Source: CAYTLW01 sp964438735 (lineage in GTDB: Bacteria; Myxococcota_A; UBA9042). From it: a stretch of 64,000 nucleotides of DNA. The translations under genes and the position numbers were made by a program. The notes beneath the pieces are model-generated. The model did not search any database. It had not been told where the DNA came from and saw only the letters and a list, made by a program, of their open reading frames with translations. Positions 18,807-27,137 of the stretch are shown here, piece after piece (the stretch's first letter is position 1; each line of letters opens with the position of its first letter). Location: the NCBI GenBank assembly GCA_964438735.1, contig CAYTLW010000012.1, positions 37,628 to 101,627 on the forward strand. The letters are read 5' to 3'.

Positions 18807-20381
18807 TCAAAACAGCCAGCGCAGGCCCAGCCGGAGCAGCCAGGCAGGGCGCGCCTGCAGGTCCAGTTCGGGATTGTCCAGGCCGGCCAGCGGCAGCAAC
18901 ACCGCGCCCTCCAAGCTGGCTTCCAGGCCATCGCGGCTGCGGTAGCGAATCGTCGGGTCGATCTCGATGCCCAGGGGATGGGCGTTGCCTGGCGTCGAGC
19001 CGGCGCGCTCCGCCCACGAGGCGATGGCGGCCAGATCCAGCTCCAGGCGGCCGGCGCCGAAGTCCGGCCAGCGCCAGTGCAGGTGCGGGCGCAGGTAGAT
19101 GGCGTCGGTCACGCGGCCGATGATCTCGCGGAACAGGATGCGGTCGATGCGGTAGTCGCTATGGAAGCGGAAGTTGTCGATCCGATGGTCGCGTGGTGGA
19201 TCGGCCTGGGCGCCATCCAGGTCTCCCGGTAGCGGCGCCGATGCGGCCAGGGGCTGGCTGGCACCGAATCCCGGCGAGGCATCGCCGCTGGCCCAGCCGA
19301 GATCCAGCCCTGCCGCTGGACCGGCCGTGGGGCGGCCCCATTCGGACTGCAGCGCTGCGCCCATCTGCAACGACTCAAGGCCGCCGCGGACCAGCGCTCC
19401 CGGGATCAGGGTGGTCTGCTCCACGGTGGCGTGCAGGACAGCGGCTTCGGCCTCGATGCGGAAGCGGGGGCCTCGCCAGCGCAGCCACAGGTCGCCGCCC
19501 AGGGCGGAGAAACCCCGCGGAACCACCTGCGCCGGACCCAGGGGCGTCGGCGTCAGCAGGGGCAGGTAGCCTGCTGGCACGTCCACCTCCTGGCTGCGAT
19601 GGGATAGCCACAAACCCGCGTCCAACGTGGTCCGGCCCACCGCGGCGCGGCGCTCGAATGTCGCCTCGTCGTGGAAACGGAGTACCGCGAGAGTGAGGGA
19701 GCGCACGTCATCGCGCGGGTCCAGGTCGACGGTCCTGCCCGGCGCCCGACGCGGCACCGACGGCCCCGTCGCCGACCAGTCCCAGGCCAGCGCCCAGACC
19801 AGCCCGACCAGGGGGGTGACGAACGCGATTCGATCGGCGGCATCGCCCGTATCGGCATCCGAGCCGTCGCCACCGTGGGTGAGCATGCCGAGGCCCCAGT
19901 GGCTGCCCATGCGACCGGCAGCCAGCACACCCAGGGGCGTCAATGTCTCGGCCCAGGCCCGGCGGATGCGCAGGTTGGCGGCGTCGGTCTGCTGGCCGAG
20001 GCTCGCCATGGGCGGTCCGGAGGGGCGGTCGCCAAGGCCCACATTGTCCAGCAGGTCCACCCGAACGTGCAGGGCGACGGCACCGCGCGGGGCGTAGATG
20101 TCCACATCCGTGCGCAGGCGCATGTCGGCATGGCGCAGGACCTGGGCGTTGGGATCAGAGAGCGAGACCGGAAACAGCAGCTGCCCGGACGGCGTCGGGC
20201 CGCGGTCCAGGTCCAGGTTGCCGAGCAGCTCGCCCCGCAAGCGCAACGCACCGTGCAGTTCGACGCCGGTCTCCGCCCGATCCACCAGGCCCTGGCCCAG
20301 CTCGGTGAACGTGCCACTGGCCGCGTGGCCCGGCGTGGCCCACAACAACAACACCGCGAGCAGCGGGAGGCGCGCGCTCAT
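18807..20381 (-). CDS. Outer-membrane beta-barrel-like protein (TIGR04551-like)
   Basis: A 524-residue exported protein with signal peptide LPLLAVLLLWATPGHAASG. The mature part is rich in alternating-hydrophobic strands with many Arg/Asp/Gly turns (HADMRLRTDVDIYAP, AVALHVRVDLLDNVGLGDR, AEAAVLHATVEQTTLIPGAL). It ends LLRLGLRWLF, with a terminal Phe, as expected of an outer-membrane barrel. The overall pattern recalls the myxobacterial TIGR04551 outer-membrane family, but I could not confirm that by search. The start codon ATG 20381 overlaps the stop of the upstream hydrolase (ATGA), so it is co-translated with it. Confidence 0.6.
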   Translation of the reverse strand: MSARLPLLAVLLLWATPGHAASGTFTELGQGLVDRAETGVELHGALRLRGELLGNLDLDRGPTPSGQLLFPVSLSDPNAQVLRHADMRLRTDVDIYAPRGAVALHVRVDLLDNVGLGDRPSGPPMASLGQQTDAANLRIRRAWAETLTPLGVLAAGRMGSHWGLGMLTHGGDGSDADTGDAADRIAFVTPLVGLVWALAWDWSATGPSVPRRAPGRTVDLDPRDDVRSLTLAVLRFHDEATFERRAAVGRTTLDAGLWLSHRSQEVDVPAGYLPLLTPTPLGPAQVVPRGFSALGGDLWLRWRGPRFRIEAEAAVLHATVEQTTLIPGALVRGGLESLQMGAALQSEWGRPTAGPAAGLDLGWASGDASPGFGASQPLAASAPLPGDLDGAQADPPRDHRIDNFRFHSDYRIDRILFREIIGRVTDAIYLRPHLHWRWPDFGAGRLELDLAAIASWAERAGSTPGNAHPLGIEIDPTIRYRSRDGLEASLEGAVLLPLAGLDNPELDLQARPAWLLRLGLRWLF

Positions 20382-21319
20382 GGGCGCCCCTCGGCCAGAA
20401 AGGCCAGCAGATCCCGTGTCGAGGCCTCGCGCGCTTCGATCATCGGGAAGTGGCCGCAACGCGGATAGATGCGCAGGCGAGCGCGGGGCAGGGTGCGCAG
20501 CAGCCGCCTGCCATGGCGCAGGCGGGCGACGCGATCCTGTTGCCCCCACAACAGCAGGGTCGGTTGCTGAACCTTGCCGTAGTCGCCTTCCACCGCCGCA
20601 AAGCGCTGTCCCCGGCTGGCCGCCAACGCCGCCGCCCGTGTGCCCGGCCGTTCCAGCGCCGCGTAGACCGCATCGACGAAGGGCTGGCGCACCCGGCTGG
20701 CGTCGTAGAATCCCAGCGCAAGCCGCTCATCCACCCGTTGGTCGTACATCAGGCCGAAGAGCAGCTCGCCCATCACCGGGTAGCGGGCCCACAAGAAGAA
20801 GGATGGCAGCTGGTCCTGCCAGACCCAGGCGTCGTAGAGGGCCAGCCGCTGCACTCGCTTGGGCGCCAGTCGGGCCATGGCCAGGGCCACCGACGAACCC
20901 CAGGAGTGGGCGACCAGGGCGAATTGCTGCACGCCCCGCTTATCCAGCAGCGCCAATACGAGCTTCGCCTGCGCGTGGGCGCTGTAGTCACCGGCCGGGC
21001 GGTCGGTCCAGCCGAACCCCTTCAGGTCCATGGCGATGACGCGGTGGTTGGCGCGCAGCTTTGGCGCCACGCCAGCCCAGGTCTCCAGGGCGGAGGCGAA
21101 GCCGTGCAACAGGACCACGGCGGGGCCCTTGCCGGCGTCCTCGTAGCGCATGCGCACGCCGTCGACCACTTGCCAGGCGGCATCTTTGGGTTCGCCGGGC
21201 ATGGCGCCCTGGTGGTGGGCCAGACAACCGGGCAACAACGACACGACCAGCACCAGCGCCACGAGCGCTGTGTGCCGCGGCGAACGTCGCCCCCTCGGTG
21301 TTGGCGCCCGTCGACTCAC
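20378..21319 (-). CDS. Lipid-anchored alpha/beta hydrolase
   Basis: A 313-residue alpha/beta-fold hydrolase. Start GTG 21319 overlaps the preceding stop (GTGA). A signal segment ALVALVLVVSLLPGC ends in a lipobox, so the enzyme probably sits outside the inner membrane. The core shows the oxyanion-hole motif LLHGFAS, the nucleophile elbow AHSWGSS, a late acid region WGQQDRVARL and the catalytic His in CGHFPMIEA. Members of this family cleave esters or related bonds. Located inside the PHA operon between two paralogous lipoproteins and a barrel protein, it could process an extracellular ester or polymer-derived oligomer. The substrate is not determinable. Confidence 0.8.
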   Translation of the reverse strand: MSRRAPTPRGRRSPRHTALVALVLVVSLLPGCLAHHQGAMPGEPKDAAWQVVDGVRMRYEDAGKGPAVVLLHGFASALETWAGVAPKLRANHRVIAMDLKGFGWTDRPAGDYSAHAQAKLVLALLDKRGVQQFALVAHSWGSSVALAMARLAPKRVQRLALYDAWVWQDQLPSFFLWARYPVMGELLFGLMYDQRVDERLALGFYDASRVRQPFVDAVYAALERPGTRAAALAASRGQRFAAVEGDYGKVQQPTLLLWGQQDRVARLRHGRRLLRTLPRARLRIYPRCGHFPMIEAREASTRDLLAFLAEGRP

Positions 21320-22401
21320 GGCGTCAGCCTCCGCAGCTCGGCGGCGTTGACGAAGTCCACCGACTCCTCGCCGGAGTGGGAGCGAAGAGAGGCCACCGTG
21401 CCAAAACACTCGGCGGCGAAGAGCTGCGTGCGCAGCCGTGTCTTCAACAGCCCCACCTGCCGATCCAGGAGGGTGCTGACCCGTAGGACCGGGAAGTTGC
21501 CAAATGGCGTCTTGGCGATGCCATGGGCGTCCACCTTGGAGGCATAGGTCTCGGTCGCCAGGGCCATCACGCCATTGGCCAGCCCGGTCACGGTCGCCTT
21601 GCGTTGCCAGGTCTTGTCGGCCTTCAGCGGAAAGGCCAGCACCTCCACCGGCGGATCGTAGGTCAGCCGCGTGGCCAGCAGCCCATCATCCGGCGACACC
21701 ACGCCGCGCAGCAGCAGAGCCTTGGAAGTGAGCTCAAAGACGCCGAGCAGGGGGTCGTCTTCGACAAACTGCGCCGCATAGGTGGCGCCGGCGAAGTGTT
21801 TGGCAAACCAGGTCCCTTTGACCGCCAGGGTCTTCACCTTGGCGTCGTGGTCGCCGGTCATCGCGCCGCCGAAGTCCCACACCCGGCTGCCGTCTGCCTG
21901 CTCCTTGCCGGCGCTGGACACCTGGACGTTGGTGGCGATGCGGAAGGTCGCCTGCAGGTTGGCGCCATAAGGTGCCTCGTGCCGTTCGATGGTGCCGTTG
22001 TGGTCCGGCTTGCAGGTGATGGGCGTGCCGCTGTCTGCGGTCGTCGATCCATTGTCTGGCTCGGCGGCGCTGTCGTTGTTGGTGCCCGTATCCGTGCCGG
22101 CGCCCGCGTCGTGGCTCGCGTCATCGGCTTGCGCGGCGCCTGAATCGGAGGCGGCATCCTCGGACTGGAACCGGGGCGCAACGTCCTCGCCGCCGTCAGA
22201 TGAGCCGATATCCGGTGCCACGCACTGACCGCCGGGACCGCAGACTCCCGAGGCGCAGTCGGCGTTCACCAGGCAGGTGCGCTCGGCGGTGCTGCTGCAG
22301 GCCAGCGACCCGCACAACACGGCCGCGCACAAAAACATCGCGGACAGGATCGTCGCAGGCAGCAGGGCGCTGCGGGTTGGCCATGTCGGGGTCGCGTTCA
22401 T
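21316..22401 (-). CDS. Lipoprotein of the PHA operon, copy B
   Basis: A 361-residue lipoprotein with signal peptide ending GSLAC after an ATG at 22401 preceded by GGAG. A Cys-rich stub (TCLVNADCASGVCGPGGQC) and a long Asp/Ser/Ala linker come before the conserved domain shared with the product of 17942-18799. The shared core includes NGTIERHEAPYGAN, GSRVWDFGGAM, SKALLLRGV, YDPPVEVLAFPLKADKTW and the terminal ELRRLTP. First gene of the overlapping chain (this gene, hydrolase, barrel protein, copy A, phasin-like, acyl-CoA synthetase, PhaC). Copy B differs from copy A by the added Cys-rich front, suggesting divergence after duplication. Confidence 0.7.
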   Translation of the reverse strand: MNATPTWPTRSALLPATILSAMFLCAAVLCGSLACSSTAERTCLVNADCASGVCGPGGQCVAPDIGSSDGGEDVAPRFQSEDAASDSGAAQADDASHDAGAGTDTGTNNDSAAEPDNGSTTADSGTPITCKPDHNGTIERHEAPYGANLQATFRIATNVQVSSAGKEQADGSRVWDFGGAMTGDHDAKVKTLAVKGTWFAKHFAGATYAAQFVEDDPLLGVFELTSKALLLRGVVSPDDGLLATRLTYDPPVEVLAFPLKADKTWQRKATVTGLANGVMALATETYASKVDAHGIAKTPFGNFPVLRVSTLLDRQVGLLKTRLRTQLFAAECFGTVASLRSHSGEESVDFVNAAELRRLTP

Positions 22402-22491
22402 CTGCGCCGCTCCAGGACTCCACAAGGGCCGGACGACCCACGCCCGGGCTGGCTGTACGGGTCGCACCATCGTTCAACTCCCGGGCCGCGA

Positions 22492-23763
22492 TCAACCCCT
22501 GACCGCACCGACCGCCAGTGCGCCATTGTCGTCGCTGTCCGATTGCTTGCGCGCAGCCTTCAGACCCGTCTCGCGCAGGCCCCATGCCGGCACGATGATC
22601 AACAGGTGGAGCACCGCCAGCAGCGCAAGCGCGCCGGGGAAGCCGCCCGCCTGGGCGATGGCGCCGGTCAACACGGGCAGCAGGAAGCCGCCCACCTGGC
22701 CCACCAGCAACAACAATCCCAGCGCTGCACCCGCCCGGGCCACACCGATGCCGGGCAGCTCCAGGGGCAGGGCCAGGAGCAAGGGCGCGATGCATCCACC
22801 ACCCACAGCCGCGACGGCCAGCAACAGACCGGGCGCACCGGGCGCGATCGCCAGGGCGGCCAGCCCCACGGCTGCCACCAGGGCGCCGCCGATCAGGAAG
22901 GGGCGGCGCAATCCAACGCGGTCTGAGATCCACGGCCCGGCCAGGTTCGCCAGCCCGGCCACGCCCAGCCAGCTGGCCACGGCCACACCGACCGCACCAG
23001 CGGACATGCCGGTATCGGCCAGCAGGCGCGGCAACACGCCCAGGAGCGCCAGGTATCCGCCAAAGAGCAACAACTGCATCGCTGCCACGCGCATCAACTG
23101 CCGGTCCCGGGCCAGGCGCAGCACATCGCCGATGTTCGCGTGCGCCATCAGGGTCGCCCGGTCGCGTACCAGCACCATCCAGAGCAGGGCCACCAGGGCC
23201 ATGGCCACTCCGGCCATCAGCATGGCCTCACGCCAGCCGCCCAGCATCGGCGCCAGCCAGGTCCGTGCCACAAGCACCGTCAACGCGGTGCCACCGGTGT
23301 AGCAGACCAGGGCGATGCCATTGGCCCGACCGATCCGCGCCGCAGGCACGTGCGCAGCCAGAATCTTGGGAATCGCCGGCGCCGCGAAGCCGATGTGCAC
23401 ACCAAAGAGCAGCATCACCAGCGCCAGGTCGATGGCATCGCCCACCAACGCCCGCGAAGCGCAGGCAAGGGCGCCGACCAGCATGGCGATACCAGCCACC
23501 CGGCGAGGGCCCCAACGATCCACCGCCGCGCCACCAAAAGGCGAAGCCAGCGCGATGCCCAACGGTGCCGCCCCCCACACCACCCCACCCATGGCATGGG
23601 AGAGCGACAGGTCGCGGGCAATGTCGGGCATCAGCGGCGGAATCAGCGACCAGCCAAGCCCCCCGCCAATCCCCTGCATGGCGCCAGCGAGGGCGGTGAT
23701 CAGCATGGGTCGGGCCGGGTCCGTGGTGGTTGGGAGGTCTGTAGTGGTTGGGGCGGCGTTCAT
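22492..23763 (-). CDS. Major facilitator superfamily transporter
   Basis: A 423-residue protein with 12 hydrophobic segments. The loop 2-3 region GAAVDRWGPRRVAG is the MFS signature (GxxxDRxGRR type), and the LVRDRATLMAHANIGDV central loop divides the two halves. ATG 23763 is preceded by GGAG. This is a putative efflux or uptake carrier in the general cyanate/nitrate-type or drug-like MFS range; the substrate cannot be assigned. It is encoded divergently from phaR and about 90 bases upstream of the lipoprotein/PHA operon, and may be the first gene of that operon. Confidence 0.85.
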   Translation of the reverse strand: MNAAPTTTDLPTTTDPARPMLITALAGAMQGIGGGLGWSLIPPLMPDIARDLSLSHAMGGVVWGAAPLGIALASPFGGAAVDRWGPRRVAGIAMLVGALACASRALVGDAIDLALVMLLFGVHIGFAAPAIPKILAAHVPAARIGRANGIALVCYTGGTALTVLVARTWLAPMLGGWREAMLMAGVAMALVALLWMVLVRDRATLMAHANIGDVLRLARDRQLMRVAAMQLLLFGGYLALLGVLPRLLADTGMSAGAVGVAVASWLGVAGLANLAGPWISDRVGLRRPFLIGGALVAAVGLAALAIAPGAPGLLLAVAAVGGGCIAPLLLALPLELPGIGVARAGAALGLLLLVGQVGGFLLPVLTGAIAQAGGFPGALALLAVLHLLIIVPAWGLRETGLKAARKQSDSDDNGALAVGAVRG

Positions 23764-23934
23764 CAGGAGCTCCGTTTCGTCTTGTGCAGCCCAGCGACCA
23801 TGAGAGTCGCCCTGGCTCGGCCGGAAGCTAGTGGCGGCGGCAGGCGCTGTCAAGGGCTTTTTGTGCGCCGCACCATTTGACTATGATCAGGATACTGAAG
23901 GCTGTGCTTGCGGTTCGCTCAAGGCTGGGTCATG

Positions 23935-23947
23935 CTGCAGCAAGCAG
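23935..23947. promoter_or_regulatory. Candidate PhaR site upstream of phaR
   Basis: CTGC at 23935-23938 and GCAG at 23944-23947 form a dyad, followed by GCTGCATATGC about 7 bases on. PhaR-type repressors are reported to recognise CTGC/GCAG-like TGC-rich dyads. The site lies 80 bases before the phaR start, in the divergent region shared with the MFS gene. Assignment is inference. Confidence 0.35.
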
Positions 23948-24028
23948 CGGAAATGCTGCATATGCGGACTCGCACCCGAACCCCCACACTCACCCGCCTC
24001 CGGACACGAATACCGTCACAGAAACACC

Positions 24029-24772
24029 ATGATCACCATCAAAAAATACAGCAATCGCCGCCTCTACGACACCGATCAGAGCCGCTACATCACCCTCGAG
24101 GAGCTCGCCGAGCGCATCCGCACCGGCTCCGACGTTCGCGTGATCGACGCCAGCACCAATCGCGACCTCACCCAGGCGACGCTGGTACAGATCGTTCTGG
24201 AGAGCCGCGGCGCTGCACGGCTGCTACCTCCCTCGCTGCTGGTGGCCATGATTCGCATGGGCGATGACGCCCTGGCCGATTTTCTCGGCCGCTGGATGGA
24301 CTGGGCCCTGCAGATGTATGGCGCTGCCAGGCAGCAGGCGCAGCACGTCGCGACACCTTTCTGGGGCGGTGGCAATCCCTTTGGGCCCCTCTTCGGTGGT
24401 CGTTCGCCGTGGTCTGGCGGGCCATATGGTGGCGGCGGTGGTGGTGGGGGTGGCGGCACCGGTGGCTGGCCGGCTGGCAACTGGGGTGGCGGACCGGCCG
24501 CTGGCGGACCTGCGGGCAACTGGCCACAGCCGCCATGGACACCTGGGACTGCTGGCCCCGCAGGACCCGGCCCTGCCGGTGGACCGATGCCAGCGGCGGA
24601 ACCGCCAGCCGATGCCGAGCCGCCTGCCGCATCTGGCGGGCCTGAGACGTTCGCGGGCGTAGACGCGCCGCCAGTCGTCGATGACCAGCTTGCTGCGCTG
24701 CGACGTGAGCTGGCCGAACTTCGTGAGACGCTCAGCGGAGTCACCGGGACCGATAAGGATTCCGACTCATAG
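24029..24772 (+). CDS. phaR: PHA accumulation regulator PhaR
   Basis: A 247-residue protein that begins with the diagnostic PHB/PHA accumulation DNA-binding domain: ITIKKYSNRRLYDTDQSRY, then ITLEELAERIRTGSDVRVID. Such regulators bind both PHA and DNA and repress phasin genes until granules form. A second conserved segment follows (LPPSLLVAMIRMGDDALADF). The C-terminal half is an unusual low-complexity stretch of about 110 residues (Gly/Pro/Trp/Ala with GGGGGGGG), then a short helix (DDQLAALRRELAELRETL). Start ATG 24029 is the only one that gives the complete domain. The phasin and second PHA synthase follow on the same strand. Confidence 0.9.
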   Translation: MITIKKYSNRRLYDTDQSRYITLEELAERIRTGSDVRVIDASTNRDLTQATLVQIVLESRGAARLLPPSLLVAMIRMGDDALADFLGRWMDWALQMYGAARQQAQHVATPFWGGGNPFGPLFGGRSPWSGGPYGGGGGGGGGGTGGWPAGNWGGGPAAGGPAGNWPQPPWTPGTAGPAGPGPAGGPMPAAEPPADAEPPAASGGPETFAGVDAPPVVDDQLAALRRELAELRETLSGVTGTDKDSDS

Positions 24773-24777
24773 CAGTG

Positions 24778-24829
24778 TTGTGCAGTGCAACAATTCTGGC
24801 TTGACAGGCCTGGAGTCGCCACCTAGCTT
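24778..24829 (+). promoter_or_regulatory. Candidate promoter with PhaR-like operator for the phasin gene
   Basis: TTGACA at 24801-24806 and TAGCTT at 24824-24829 are spaced by 17 bases and would fit a sigma-70 promoter for the phasin at 24873. Just upstream is the imperfect dyad TTGTGCAGTGCAACAA (24778-24793), and GCAGTG occurs twice, 10 bases apart (24772-24777 and 24782-24787). TGC-rich dyads near phasin promoters are the expected target of PhaR. Function is inferred from position and composition. Confidence 0.45.
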
Positions 24830-24872
24830 GGGTCCACAACACGCCGCCACGAGCGGCAGGAGGATCCAGGAA

Positions 24873-25268
24873 ATGGCAGACAAGAACACCAACAAGCAGA
24901 CCGACAAGCAGAGCCACGCCGGTGGCAAGAACGACGCCAAGGCCACTTCGCAGGCGCAGCAATGGCCCTGGGCTGCCGGCTGGCCCCAGATGCCACAGAT
25001 GTTCCAGATGCCCGAGATGCCGCAGATGCCCTTCCAGGCGCCCGGCCTCGACGAAGGTGTCGAGCGCTTCGAGTCGTGGATGGCGGAGATGGACAAGTTG
25101 TCGCGCACCTCCGCCGAGCAGGCCACCAAGGCCATCGATGAGAACGCCCGCCTGTGCAAGGCTTCGCTGGTCTATGCGCTCGAGCTTCAGAACAAGGCCA
25201 GCGCCCTCTGGCTGGACAACGTGCGCAAGGCCGCCGCGTCGTTCAACAACACCCAGGCAGGTGCCTGA
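24873..25268 (+). CDS. Phasin family protein
   Basis: A 131-residue protein preceded by CAGGAGG. After a Lys/Asn/Gln-rich N-terminus come a Met/Pro-rich stretch (MPQMFQMPEMPQMPFQAPG) and long helices with the phasin pattern (SWMAEMDKLSRTSAEQATKA, ASLVYALELQNKASALWLDN). Phasins coat PHA granules and control their size. Its stop overlaps the start of the downstream phaC (TGATG), so phasin and synthase are translationally coupled. It lies under the candidate PhaR-controlled promoter. Confidence 0.7.
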   Translation: MADKNTNKQTDKQSHAGGKNDAKATSQAQQWPWAAGWPQMPQMFQMPEMPQMPFQAPGLDEGVERFESWMAEMDKLSRTSAEQATKAIDENARLCKASLVYALELQNKASALWLDNVRKAAASFNNTQAGA

Positions 25269-26350
25269 TGGGCGCAGTCATGCGTCCGACCGCGCCCGTC
25301 ACGCCGACGCCTCATGACGTCATGTTGCGCGACGGCAGCGCCCGACTGCTCCGCTTTCGCCGGCCCATGCAGGGGTCGGCGGAGGCGGGCGTCGTCACAC
25401 CGGATCACTGCAAGCCGATCCTGCTCGTGCCTTCGATCATCAACCGCTGGTACGTGCTCGATCTGCGCGCCGGCGCCAGCCTGGTCGAGGCCCTGGTGGC
25501 GCGCGGATTCGATACCTGGTGCCTGGATTGGGGCGCCCCCGGCGATGAGGACCGCCACTTGTCGTGGTCCGATGTCATCGATCGACTCGCCCGCATGGTG
25601 CGCGCCGTTCGTCGGCATGTAGGTGGCGGGCCCATCGGTATGCTCGGTTACTGCATCGGCGGCACCATCGCCGCGATCCACGCCGCGCTGCAGCCGGCCA
25701 GCATCAGCGCCCTGGTGAACCTGGCCGGTCCCATCGACTTCAGCAAGGCGGGCGTGCTGGCCCACTACACGAACCCGGAGTGGTTCGATCCGGCGGGCGT
25801 TGTGGCCGCCGGCAATCTGCCGGCGCAGATGATGCAGAGCGCGTTTGTGGGCATGCGGCCAACCCGACAAGTCGGCAAGTGGATCGGCCTGATGGACACC
25901 GCGATTCAGGCCCGCGATGGCGAACATCGACGCCAACGAATGGCCGCGTTCGACGCCCTGGACGCCTGGGCATCGGATAACGTGGCCTTCCCAGCGGCGG
26001 CCTATGTGACCTGGATCGACGAGTTCTACCAGCGCAACCTGCTGGTCCAAGGCAAGCACCACGTCGCTGGTCGACGGGTCGATCTCGCCGCCATCGACTG
26101 CCCGTTGCTGACCATCGTGACGCAACGGGACAACATCTGCCCCCCTGAGGCAGCCAGCGCTCTCGGGCCGCTGACCAGCTCGCCATCGCACCGTGTGATC
26201 TCCGTGCCGGGCGGACATGTAGGCGCCGTGGTGGGCCGACGGGCCACGGCGGAACTCTATCCCGCGCTGGCGGACTTCTTCGCCGACAACGTCAAGGCGA
26301 TGGAACAGCCTTCGATAGCTTCTTCCGGTACGCAGCGCTCGCCTGCTTGA
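25268..26350 (+). CDS. phaC: Second polyhydroxyalkanoate synthase, class III-like PhaC
   Basis: A 360-residue synthase paralogous to the one at 14701-15711. The catalytic box is GYCIGG with Cys129; Asp288 (TQRDNICPP) and His317 (GGHVGA) complete the triad. VPSIINRWYVLDL and CLDWGAPGDEDR match the other copy closely. ATG 25268 overlaps the phasin stop (TGATG). As in the first copy, no PhaE gene accompanies it. The last 59 bases overlap the end of the convergent pyrophosphatase gene. Two synthases in one 12-kb island suggest different substrate ranges or expression conditions. Confidence 0.88.
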   Translation: MGAVMRPTAPVTPTPHDVMLRDGSARLLRFRRPMQGSAEAGVVTPDHCKPILLVPSIINRWYVLDLRAGASLVEALVARGFDTWCLDWGAPGDEDRHLSWSDVIDRLARMVRAVRRHVGGGPIGMLGYCIGGTIAAIHAALQPASISALVNLAGPIDFSKAGVLAHYTNPEWFDPAGVVAAGNLPAQMMQSAFVGMRPTRQVGKWIGLMDTAIQARDGEHRRQRMAAFDALDAWASDNVAFPAAAYVTWIDEFYQRNLLVQGKHHVAGRRVDLAAIDCPLLTIVTQRDNICPPEAASALGPLTSSPSHRVISVPGGHVGAVVGRRATAELYPALADFFADNVKAMEQPSIASSGTQRSPA

Positions 26351-26993
26351 TCAGCGCTTCGGCATCGGCGGCCGTACCCCAGCCCGACGGCTTCATCTTG
26401 CCCGGGCCCTTATAGGAGGCGAAGAACGTCTCCACGATGGTCGTCACGCCGGCAAAACGTGACTTCAGATCGGCCAGACTCGTCACAGCGGCAAACGGCC
26501 CAGCCGTATCGACAGCGAGGATCTTGTCGTCCTTCTCGCCGCCATCCAACAACCGCAATACGCCGATGGCGCGGGCCTGGATAACGCTGCCACGTGTCCG
26601 CGGCGGCCCGAGCACGAGCACATCCAGCGGATCGCCATCACCGCCAGATGCGGCGTCCAACAAGGTGCGCGGCACCATGCCGTAGTTGCCCGGGTAGCCG
26701 ACGTATTGCACCACCCGCGGCTTGCCGTCTTTGATCTCCCAGCGCATGGCGCCATCGGGCTTGCTCACCTCCCACTTGTCGAGCGTGCCGGCGGGGATCT
26801 CGACCACCACATTCAGGCTTCCATCTGCGGTCTTGGCGGGCCAGCCGTCAAGCCAGGAGCGGCTGCCCACCAGGGTGTGCGCGTTGGGCTGCCGAACGCC
26901 AGGCGGCGCGTCGTCGGGGCACGTCTGCGAGCTGGCACATGCGGCCAGGTTCCAGCCCAGGCAGAAGATGAAGATGAGAGGATGGAAGCGCAT
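26292..26993 (-). CDS. Exported family I inorganic pyrophosphatase (lipoprotein)
   Basis: A 233-residue protein with the soluble family I pyrophosphatase core: KPRVVQYVGYPGNYGMVPRT, then GDGDPLDVLVL (the metal-binding DxDPxD motif) and EKDDKILAVD. Unusually it begins with a signal peptide (HPLIFIFCLGWNLAAC) carrying a lipobox, so it should be lipid-anchored outside the cytoplasm. Family I enzymes are normally cytosolic; exported lipoprotein versions occur in some Gram-negative bacteria. A normal cytoplasmic copy lies at 49081-49692. ATG 26993 follows AGGGGA. It converges with phaC, overlapping its end. Confidence 0.85.
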   Translation of the reverse strand: MRFHPLIFIFCLGWNLAACASSQTCPDDAPPGVRQPNAHTLVGSRSWLDGWPAKTADGSLNVVVEIPAGTLDKWEVSKPDGAMRWEIKDGKPRVVQYVGYPGNYGMVPRTLLDAASGGDGDPLDVLVLGPPRTRGSVIQARAIGVLRLLDGGEKDDKILAVDTAGPFAAVTSLADLKSRFAGVTTIVETFFASYKGPGKMKPSGWGTAADAEALIKQASAAYRKKLSKAVPSP

Positions 26994-27137
26994 GGTGGTT
27001 CCCCTTGATCGGCGGCAGGGTAGGCGGGGTGGCCTCAATCGGGCAAGGGCGTCGCAGATGGCACCGAGCCGACGCCAATGCATCTCACCCCTCGACTTGT
27101 CGCCCACGTCACCTATGTTGTGCCTCTGGAGGTGAGA

